From QHYU01 sp041493955 (GTDB lineage Bacteria > Acidobacteriota > Terriglobia > Acidiferrales > UBA7541): 8,232 bases of DNA. A program made the position numbers and the translations under genes. Position 1 is the stretch's first letter; every line of letters begins with the position of its first letter. The stretch lies in the NCBI GenBank assembly GCA_041493955.1, contig JBGPZW010000147.1, forward strand, positions 1 to 8,232, written 5' to 3'. Shown here in pieces: positions 1 to 6,331 of this stretch. The notes under the pieces were generated by a model. That model worked only from the letters and a program-made list of their open reading frames with translations, was not told where the DNA came from and searched no databases.

Positions 1-228
1 AACGCCGGCGGCGTGACGGTGAGCTACTTCGAGTGGGCGCAGGACCTCCAGGGTTACTTCTGGGAAGAGAACGAAGTGAACGCGCGGCTCGAGAAAATTA
101 TGAAGCGCGCCTTCTACGACGTGTACGAAACCATGCGCAAGTTCCACACGCACTCGCGCGCCGCCGCGTACATCCTCGCCGTCGGCCGCGTCGCCGAGGC
201 CACCCTGGTCCGCGGCCTTTTCCCGTAG
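1..228 (+). CDS. gdhA: Glu/Leu/Phe/Val dehydrogenase, C-terminal fragment (probable glutamate dehydrogenase)
   Basis: This is the last 75 codons of a gene that enters from the left edge; frame 1 is open from base 1 to the TAG at 226-228. The residues read NAGGVTVSYFEWAQDLQGYFW and then a helical tail ending in RVAEATLVRGLFP. The NAGGV(T/I)VSYFEW stretch followed by an aromatic-rich segment and a long C-terminal helix is characteristic of the C-terminal end of the NAD(P)-binding domain of glutamate dehydrogenases, which interconvert glutamate with 2-oxoglutarate and ammonia in the cytoplasm. The helix carries RMxxA-like features (AAAYILAVGRVAEA) seen in the family. Family membership is secure. 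Glutamate rather than leucine or phenylalanine as substrate is an inference, because the substrate-binding N-terminal domain is outside the window. A strong terminator follows 22 bases after the stop. Confidence 0.9.
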   Translation, partial: NAGGVTVSYFEWAQDLQGYFWEENEVNARLEKIMKRAFYDVYETMRKFHTHSRAAAYILAVGRVAEATLVRGLFP

Positions 229-250
229 CCGCCGCACGGGCGAGAGCATT

Positions 251-304
251 CTGCCCGGCTGAATTCGCCTGCAGGGTGGGTTCAGCCGGGCAGTTTCTTG
301 TTTT
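251..304 (+). terminator. Rho-independent terminator after the dehydrogenase gene
   Basis: A perfect 13-bp stem (251-263 with 281-293, CTGCCCGGCTGAA paired with TTCAGCCGGGCAG) encloses a 17-nt loop. It is followed directly by the T-rich tract TTTCTTGTTTT at 294-304. This is the textbook layout of an intrinsic terminator on the plus strand. It separates the upstream dehydrogenase from thiD, so thiD needs its own promoter. Confidence 0.9.
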
Positions 305-373
305 AGTCTCGTGGCGAGCACTGAGAATGGGAAGGCATGGCGTAAGTCTTCCACAGCTGCGCAAAAATAATTC

Positions 374-403
374 TTGCGTTGTGGTGAACATCGCGCGTAC
401 ATT
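374..403 (+). promoter_or_regulatory. Candidate sigma70-type promoter of thiD
   Basis: TTGCGT at 374-379 and TACATT at 398-403 are separated by 18 nt, and both are reasonable matches to -35 and -10 elements in the most AT-rich part of the gap. Initiation about 7 nt downstream would fall near 410, exactly where the hairpin leader begins. Its position after the terminator and before thiD supports it. No experimental or comparative support is available here. Confidence 0.45.
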
Positions 404-410
404 TTGATTT

Positions 411-484
411 GCCGGCTCACTCGACGAGTCGAGTGCAGCCGGCCCCGCTTTCTGCGGGGTGCCTAGCGCGGAGGCCACTGAGCG
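411..484 (+). promoter_or_regulatory. Structured 5' leader of thiD (two hairpins plus Shine-Dalgarno)
   Basis: Hairpin 1 has an outer stem GCCGGCT 411-417 with AGCCGGC 437-443 and an inner stem ACTCGA 419-424 with TCGAGT 429-434 around a CGAG tetraloop. Hairpin 2 has CCCCGC 443-448 with GCGGGG 454-459 around TTTCT, and shares base 443 with hairpin 1. A Shine-Dalgarno GGAGG at 470-474 lies 10 nt before the TTG start at 485. Neither hairpin has a T-tract, so they are not terminators. From 456 the sequence GGGGTGCCT, AGGC (472-475) and CTGAG (478-482) resembles the 5' half of a TPP riboswitch, but the 3' half is not recognisable. The role is unknown. Confidence 0.45.
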
Positions 485-1372
485 TTGAGCCAGAATAACC
501 ATCACAGTCCAGCCCCCCCAATCGTTCTCACCATTGCCGGATTTGATCCCTGCGGCGGTGCGGGGATCGCCGCGGACCTGAAGACTTTCGCTGCGCACAA
601 TTGTTACGGCATCGCGGCGGTGACGGCGCTGACCGTGCAGTCCACACAGTGCGTGAGGAGCGCGCACATCACGCCGGCGGCCACACTGCGCGCGCAGCTT
701 GACGCGCTGGCCGAAGATATCTCTATCGCGGCGGTAAAAATCGGCATGCTGGGGAACAAGGCCAACGCCGCCGTGGTGGCGGAGTTTCTCGACTACGGCA
801 AGTTCGCGCACGTCGTGCTCGACCCGGTGGTCAAGGCGTCCTCCGGCGGCGCGGATTTGCTCGATGCCGGTGGCGTGAAGTTTCTTACGGAGGAATTGCT
901 CAAGCGTGCGACCGTGATCACGCCGAACATCGCCGAAGCCGAGCTGATGACCGGCCTGGAAATCAAGGACCTGGCCGCGATGGAAGCTGCGGCGCGAAAA
1001 CTTTTCGAGCAGGGCGCGCGCGCTGTTGTGGTCAAGGGCGGGCACATGGAGAAGGCCATCGACGTGCTCTTCGACGGCAACGAGCTGCTGGCGCTGGGCG
1101 GCGAGCACATCAAGACCGAGAACACGCACGGCTCCGGTTGCACGTTTGCCTCGGCCATCGCCGCGCAACTCGCTTCCGGACGCGGGCTGCACGAAGCCGT
1201 CCTACTGGCGAAGACCTACGTCACCAAGGCCATCGAACGAAGTTTTGTCATCGGCAAAGGCGCCGGCCCGCTCGACCATTTTTACCGCTTCCACCAGGAG
1301 CCCGCGGCGCGCGGCACGCACGAGGTGCCGCAGCACGGCCTGCATCCCGCCGCCGAACCCGCCACCCGGTGA
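485..1372 (+). CDS. thiD: Hydroxymethylpyrimidine/phosphomethylpyrimidine kinase ThiD
   Basis: This 295-residue cytoplasmic kinase phosphorylates HMP and then HMP-P to make the pyrimidine half of thiamine. It belongs to the ribokinase-like PfkB fold. Visible motifs are the substrate loop AGFDPCGGAGIAADLKT (18-34), KIGMLG (85-90), VVLDPVVKASSGG (110-122), ITPNIAEAELMTG (145-157), VVVKGGH (181-187) and the anion-hole/catalytic segment THGSGCTFASAIAA (214-227) with Cys219. GKGAGPLDHFY (257-267) is the usual C-terminal motif, after which this protein has about 28 extra low-complexity residues. The start is a TTG with GGAGG 10 nt upstream; there is no ATG, GTG or other TTG in frame before the first beta strand, so TTG is the only sensible choice. 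It is not in an operon here: a terminator lies before it, and the next gene, pyrC, converges on it. A single-domain protein, with no fused ThiE. Confidence 0.93.
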   Translation: MSQNNHHSPAPPIVLTIAGFDPCGGAGIAADLKTFAAHNCYGIAAVTALTVQSTQCVRSAHITPAATLRAQLDALAEDISIAAVKIGMLGNKANAAVVAEFLDYGKFAHVVLDPVVKASSGGADLLDAGGVKFLTEELLKRATVITPNIAEAELMTGLEIKDLAAMEAAARKLFEQGARAVVVKGGHMEKAIDVLFDGNELLALGGEHIKTENTHGSGCTFASAIAAQLASGRGLHEAVLLAKTYVTKAIERSFVIGKGAGPLDHFYRFHQEPAARGTHEVPQHGLHPAAEPATR

Positions 1373-1426
1373 TCGGCAATTCGTTTCTGAGTTAAACCAC
1401 ACAACTCCCCAGGCGAATACGCGTGT

Positions 1427-1555
1427 TGTCATTCTGAGCGAAGCCTCGACGCAGTCGGGGCGCAGCGAAGAATCTCAAACTGAAGATGCTTGGATGAGGC
1501 ACGCTGAGGAGACAGAAGTCTTACGTTGAGATCCTTCGCTGTGCTTAGGATGACA
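1427..1555. repeat. Palindromic intergenic element (MITE/REP-like), foldable as a three-way junction
   Basis: The terminal arms 1427-1439 (TGTCATTCTGAGC) and 1543-1555 (GCTTAGGATGACA) pair over all 13 positions, two of them G-T wobbles. A second stem pairs 1463-1478 with 1526-1541, with one A/C mismatch at 1471/1533. Between these, the left arm alone holds a nested hairpin, CCTCGAC 1444-1450 with GTCGGGG 1454-1460, looped by GCA. The loop at 1479-1525 shows no gene. The arms resemble a dispersed repeat I recall from acidobacterial genomes; copy number cannot be judged from one window. It sits between the convergent ends of thiD and pyrC, where it could act as a bidirectional 3'-end structure. 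I see no clear target-site duplication. Confidence 0.75.
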
Positions 1556-1569
1556 GCGCCGCGGAACGA

Positions 1570-2818
<1,249 letters not shown>

Positions 2819-2832
<14 letters not shown>

Positions 2833-3808
2833 CGGCAGCATCCTTCGAGGATACCTGCGATTCGCCGGCCGTTTCGGTCCCGGTCCCGATCAGCAGGAAC
2901 AGCAGGGCCATGCGCACCGCCAAGCCGTTGGTGATCTGTTCGAGCACGCAGGATTGCGGGCCATCGGCTACCGCCGGATCGATTTCAAGCCCGCGGATCA
3001 TCGGGCCCGGATGGAGCACCAGGGCGTCGGGCCTGGCGAGGCGCAGGCGCTCGGGAGTGAGCTGGTAGAGCAGGATGTACTCGTCGAGCGAGAGCGCGGG
3101 CTCATGCTGGCGCTCCTGCTGCACCCGCAGGACGATGATCACGTCGGCGCCTTCGAGCGCCTCTTCGATGCGCGCCACGCGCCGCACGGAGCTTCCCGCC
3201 GGCCCAATGCACTCCAGCTCGCGCGGCAGCCACATCGCGGGGCCGCAGAGCGCGAAGCGGCAGCCGAATTTTCCCAGCAGGTGCAGGTTGGAGCGCGCCA
3301 CGCGGCTGTGCAGGATGTCGCCCAGAATGGTGACGTTCAAGCCTGCGAGCGTGCCCCTGCGGTCGCGGATGGTCAACGCGTCCAGCAGCGCCTGCGTGGG
3401 GTGCTCGTGCGTGCCGTCGCCCGCGTTGATCACCGGGATTTCCAGGCGCCGGGCGACAAAGTCGGGCGCGCCCGAGGCGCTGTGGCGCATCACCAGGCAA
3501 TCCGGCTTCATTGCGTCGAGCGTCCAAACTGTGTCGAGCAGCGATTCGCCCTTGAGTAGGCTCGAGGCCTCGGCCTGCAGGTTCATCGTGTCCGCGCCTA
3601 GGCGCGCCGCGGCGGTGGCGAAGCTGATACGCGTGCGCGTCGAGGGCTCAAAGAAAGCCAGCGCCACGGTCTTGCCGCGCAGCGTGGCCAGTTTCTTGAG
3701 CGGGTGCCGCTGGATCTCCTGAAAGGGTTCGGATTGGTCGAGTAGAAAAGTGATCTGCTCGGCGGTGAGGGGCTCCGTGCCGAGCATGTGGCGGAAGCGG
3801 TGTGGCAC
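2819..3808 (-). CDS. pyrB: Aspartate carbamoyltransferase catalytic chain (PyrB)
   Basis: PyrB condenses carbamoyl phosphate with aspartate, the committed step of pyrimidine synthesis. The 329-residue protein has the whole active-site set: FFEPSTRTR (52-60) for carbamoyl phosphate, K86 in the LLKGES loop, HEHPTQALLD (134-143), GDILHSRVARSN (163-174), R228 in VLRVQQER, LHPGPMIRG (265-273) and ITNGLAVRMALL (292-303). A tail of roughly 20 residues after the last conserved helix overlaps the pyrC start. The start is GTG at 3808, with AAGGA 5 nt upstream; the next in-frame ATG, at codon 8, has no such site. No pyrI (regulatory chain) is seen nearby. It follows pyrR by 61 nt, in which I see a 12-nt palindrome (3826-3837) but no convincing attenuator, so it is most simply read from the pyrR promoter. 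Confidence 0.96.
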
Positions 3809-3869
3809 AGCGATCCTTAGAAACGCGGCCCGGGCCGGCGCTGCTGATCCCGATGCGGCGGGCTCGCGA

Positions 3870-4418
3870 CTACGGAACGCGTTCGACGAGCATCACGCGT
3901 TCTTCGTGGTCCACCTCGTCGAGGCGGACCTCGATGATTTCGGTGTCGCTGGTCTGTACGTGACGCCCCACGAACGAGGCCTCGATGGGCAGCTCGCGAT
4001 GCCCGCGGTCGATCAGCACGCAAAGCCGGATGCTCCGCGGGCGGCCCAAGTCGAACAGGCCGTTCATCGCCGCGCGTATGGTGCGGCCGGTATAGAGCAC
4101 GTCGTCAATCAGGATCAAATCTTTGTCGTCCACCGCAAAGGGAATGTCGCTCGACTGCAGGACCGGCTGCGGCGCGACTGTGGAAAGGTCGTCGCGATAG
4201 AGCGTAATGTCGAGGGTGCCCACGGGCACCTCGACCCCATCAATGCCACGCATGGCCCGGGCGATGCGCTGCGCCAGCGGCACGCCGCGCCGGCGGATGC
4301 CGATCAGCGCCAGGTTGGCCGTGCCCCCGCTGCGCTCGACGATTTCGTGCGCCAGCCGCTGCAGCGTGCGGTCAATTTCCGTGGCGGACATCAATTGGGA
4401 CTTCTCAACGACGCGCAT
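3870..4418 (-). CDS. pyrR: Bifunctional pyr regulator / uracil phosphoribosyltransferase PyrR
   Basis: This 182-residue type I phosphoribosyltransferase converts uracil and PRPP to UMP and, in Bacillus, binds pyr mRNA in response to UMP. The PRPP-binding signature is LILIDDVLYTGRTIRAAM (101-118). Other PyrR hallmarks are IGIRRRGVPLA (39-49), VGTLDITLYRDDL (66-78) and VLIDRGHRELPI (134-145). Length and order match the family. The ATG at 4418 fits family length; the same frame stays open far upstream, antisense to the phosphatase gene, but that part has no PyrR homology. Upstream, TGCTAGGAT can be read in two ways: AGGA as a Shine-Dalgarno 9 nt away, or TAGGAT as an extended -10 box 8 nt from the ATG. 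No room remains for a long leader if the second is right. It heads the pyrR-pyrB-pyrC unit. Whether it regulates by RNA binding in this organism is not shown by the sequence. Confidence 0.94.
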   Translation of the reverse strand: MRVVEKSQLMSATEIDRTLQRLAHEIVERSGGTANLALIGIRRRGVPLAQRIARAMRGIDGVEVPVGTLDITLYRDDLSTVAPQPVLQSSDIPFAVDDKDLILIDDVLYTGRTIRAAMNGLFDLGRPRSIRLCVLIDRGHRELPIEASFVGRHVQTSDTEIIEVRLDEVDHEERVMLVERVP

Positions 4419-4426
4419 CGGCGGAC

Positions 4427-4436
4427 ATCCTAGCAC
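4427..4436 (-). promoter_or_regulatory. Candidate extended -10 promoter element of pyrR
   Basis: On the minus strand GTGCTAGGAT reads from 4436 to 4427, with the hexamer TAGGAT at 4432-4427 preceded by the extended-minus-10 TGC. A poor -35 match, TTCGGG, lies 17 nt upstream (4455-4450). The hexamer ends 8 nt before the pyrR ATG. The alternative reading is that AGGA is simply the ribosome binding site. Confidence 0.4.
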
Positions 4437-4480
4437 AGAGCCCGCCGCTCCCGAAGTGTCAGGTCCCCGCGCGGCTTGGC

Positions 4481-4514
4481 TGGAAAGACCGGGTCTCCGC
4501 GCGGAGACTTTCCA
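4481..4514. repeat. Dyad-symmetric sequence in the pyrR/phosphatase divergent region
   Basis: A perfect 16-bp palindrome, GTCTCCGC followed by GCGGAGAC, spans 4493-4508. Outside it, TGGAAAG (4481-4487) is the complement of CTTTCCA (4508-4514), giving a larger imperfect dyad. It lies immediately upstream of the candidate -10 box of the phosphatase gene (4524-4529) and about 57-72 bp upstream of the pyrR -10-like box. It has no T-tract, so it is unlikely to be a terminator. An operator for a dimeric regulator, or a supercoiling-sensitive cruciform, are the likeliest readings; neither can be proved from sequence. Confidence 0.5.
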
Positions 4515-4518
4515 GGTT

Positions 4519-4535
4519 CGTGCTAGACTCCCCCC
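4519..4535 (+). promoter_or_regulatory. Candidate extended -10 promoter of the phosphatase gene
   Basis: CGTGCTAGACT followed by six Cs contains the extended -10 TGCTAGACT (hexamer 4524-4529). The same block, with one changed base, precedes pyrD at 6314-6330. Initiation near 4536 would give a leader of about 20 nt that includes the Shine-Dalgarno GGAGGAG (4541-4547). I see no good -35 element; the palindrome occupies that area. Confidence 0.5.
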
Positions 4536-4556
4536 GCAACGGAGGAGTTTGTGACC

Positions 4557-6272
4557 ATGCCACGGGTGAGACGTTCTGCCTTTTGGGTTTTCTGCGTCAC
4601 CCTGGTCTTTGCTGGCTCGGTTTGGGGGCAAACCAGGAAAGACAGTGGTCGGCCGAAGCTGGTCGTGGTGCTGGTGGTGGACCAGATGCGCGCCGACTAC
4701 GTGGACCAGTTCCGCCACCAGTGGACCGGCGGCCTTCGCCGTCTGCTCGAGCATGGCGCGTGGTTTCGCCAGGCCGCCTATCCCTACCTGAGCACCCACA
4801 CTTGCGTCGGGCATGCCACCATTGGCACGGGAACTTTTCCGGCCACGCACGGGATCGTTGATAACGCCTGGTGGGACCGCGAATCGGGGAAAGTGGTGAC
4901 TTGCACCGAGGATGCAGACGCTACGGCCGTCAGCTATGGCCCGGCGGCCAGGGGAGGCGAGAGTGCCCGGCGCTTGCTGATGCCCACGCTCGCTGAGGAG
5001 CTGCGCGCGCAGACCAGCGGCGGCGCGCGCGTCGTCACGATCTCGATCAAAGCGCGCAGCGCCATCATGCTGGCGGGTCGCCGCGCCGACGCTGTCACCT
5101 GGCACGACGACCGCACCGGCGCCTGGGTAACCTCTTCGGCCTATGGCGCCGTGCCGTTCGTGGAGAAGTACGTGAAGGCACATCCCATGGAGGCCGACTA
5201 CGGAAAGACTTGGTCTCCCGCGCTGCCCGAGCAGGCCTATCTATACGCGGATTCTGCGGAGGGCAAGAAGGGTCCCGAGGGCTGGGGCGCAATGTTTCCG
5301 CATGTCCTTCGCGGCTTGCCCACAAGTGACAAGCCCGACGCAGCGTTCTACCGCCAGTGGGAGACCAGCCCGTTTTCCGATGCCTATTTGGGACACCTGG
5401 GGCAGGAGGCCGTGAACGCTCTCGGCCTGGGCAAGGGGCCGGGCACGGACTTTCTCGGCATCAGTTTTTCCGCGCTCGACCTGGTGGGTCACGCCTACGG
5501 GCCGCAGAGCCACGAGGTGCAGGATGTGCTGGTCCAGTTGGATCGCACCCTTGGGGGGCTGTTCGAGTACCTGGACAAGATGGTGGGGCCGGACAACTAC
5601 GTCGTGGCGTTCTCCGCCGACCACGGTGTCGTGCCGATCCCGGAGGCCCTTGCGCGGATTGGAATCGATGCTGGGCGGATCGACCGCGCCGACCTGACCG
5701 CTCGCGTGGAGAAGGCGCTCGAACCCGCCTTGGGGCCGGGCCACCATGTGGCACGCGTGAGCGACGCGGACATCTATTTTGCCGCTGGCGTGTATTCCAA
5801 GATCGCGGATTATCCCGCGGCCATGCAGGCAGTGCAGCAGGCCATCCGCAGCGTGCCCGGCGTGGCGCAGGTGTTTCGGAGCGAAGAGGTGCGCGAGCGC
5901 CCGGCGACCGGGGACCCGTTCGCGCGTGCCGCCGCACTGAGCTATTTCCCCGGCCGAAGCGGCGACCTGATCATCGTCACCAGGCCCTACTGGATCTTCG
6001 ACTATGTGGGCAAGGATGGCTCGTCTCTTGTCGGCACCACGCACGGCTCTCCGTATCTCTACGACCAGCGGGTCCCGCTGTTCCTGCTCGGCGCGGGGTT
6101 CAAGGCGGGAGAATACCTGGAGGCCACGAGCCCGGCAGACATCGCTCCCACCCTGGCCTTTCTCTGCGGAATAACCTTGGCGCGCTCCGATGGTCGCGTG
6201 CTAACGGAAGTGTTGGTTCCTCCCGCTGCGGCCGTCCCGCTGACGATTAAACCTGTGCCGGCGAAGCACTGA
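4557..6272 (+). CDS. Exported PafA-like alkaline phosphatase (type I phosphodiesterase/nucleotide pyrophosphatase superfamily)
   Basis: This 571-residue enzyme begins with a likely Sec signal peptide (basic MPRVRR, hydrophobic core, probable cleavage near VWG-Q at 24/25), so it should act in the periplasm or outside. The two-metal alkaline phosphatase site is complete: D42 in VVDQMR, nucleophile T82 in STHTCVGHAT, N103, D308 and H312 in ALDLVGHAYGP, D355 and H356 in SADHGV, and H496 in TTHGSP. K165 and R167 in SIKARSA match the Lys/Arg pair that marks the PafA phosphate-monoesterase group rather than diesterases, and the spacing follows PafA almost residue for residue. Monoester hydrolysis is thus the likely activity; the natural substrate is unknown. 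ATG 4557 was chosen because GGAGGAG is 9 nt upstream; the in-frame GTG at 4551 would have only 3 nt. It lies between the two pyr units, divergent from pyrR, with 59 nt to pyrD. Confidence 0.92.
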   Translation: MPRVRRSAFWVFCVTLVFAGSVWGQTRKDSGRPKLVVVLVVDQMRADYVDQFRHQWTGGLRRLLEHGAWFRQAAYPYLSTHTCVGHATIGTGTFPATHGIVDNAWWDRESGKVVTCTEDADATAVSYGPAARGGESARRLLMPTLAEELRAQTSGGARVVTISIKARSAIMLAGRRADAVTWHDDRTGAWVTSSAYGAVPFVEKYVKAHPMEADYGKTWSPALPEQAYLYADSAEGKKGPEGWGAMFPHVLRGLPTSDKPDAAFYRQWETSPFSDAYLGHLGQEAVNALGLGKGPGTDFLGISFSALDLVGHAYGPQSHEVQDVLVQLDRTLGGLFEYLDKMVGPDNYVVAFSADHGVVPIPEALARIGIDAGRIDRADLTARVEKALEPALGPGHHVARVSDADIYFAAGVYSKIADYPAAMQAVQQAIRSVPGVAQVFRSEEVRERPATGDPFARAAALSYFPGRSGDLIIVTRPYWIFDYVGKDGSSLVGTTHGSPYLYDQRVPLFLLGAGFKAGEYLEATSPADIAPTLAFLCGITLARSDGRVLTEVLVPPAAAVPLTIKPVPAKH

Positions 6273-6313
6273 CAGGTTTTCCACAGCGCAGCCGAGCCCG
6301 GTAAATCCCTCGG

Positions 6314-6330
6314 CGTGCTAGACTACCCCC
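6314..6330 (+). promoter_or_regulatory. Candidate extended -10 promoter of pyrD
   Basis: CGTGCTAGACT at 6314-6324 is identical to the block before the phosphatase gene, and the next six bases differ by one. The hexamer TAGACT (6319-6324) ends 7 nt before the pyrD GTG, so transcription would begin at or next to the start codon. A short dyad GCCGAG (6291-6296) / CTCGGC (6309-6314) lies where a -35 or operator would be. No clear -35 element is visible. Confidence 0.55.
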
Positions 6331-6331
6331 A

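Noticed and set aside
456..520. Full TPP riboswitch upstream of thiD
   Set aside because: Only the 5' half resembles the consensus; the pyrophosphate-binding half and closing helix cannot be found, so it is reported only as a partial resemblance.
98..1192. Long minus-strand open frame of 364 codons opposite the dehydrogenase end, the leader and thiD
   Set aside because: It runs across a terminator and a promoter region, has an Arg-rich low-complexity product with no family motif, and is antisense to the clearly real thiD. Open antisense frames are expected at this GC content.
1373..1569. Small gene inside the repeat element
   Set aside because: The plus-strand frame through this region simply continues through the hairpin arms, with no ribosome binding site and no motif.
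3809..3869. PyrR-type attenuator between pyrR and pyrB
   Set aside because: The 12-nt palindrome at 3826-3837 could form at most a 4-bp stem with a 4-nt loop, and no competing antiterminator or PyrR-binding loop is visible.
4419..5183. N-terminal extension of the pyrR frame by about 255 codons
   Set aside because: The extension is antisense to the conserved signal-peptide and active-site region of the phosphatase and has no PyrR similarity; PyrR is complete from the ATG at 4418.
5241..6044. 267-codon minus-strand open frame inside the phosphatase gene
   Set aside because: It is antisense to catalytic motifs of the phosphatase, and no conserved domain is recognisable.
6273..6331. Terminator between the phosphatase gene and pyrD
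   Set aside because: The 6-bp dyad GCCGAG/CTCGGC (6291-6296 / 6309-6314) lacks a T-tract and overlaps the promoter-like block; read-through into pyrD therefore remains possible.
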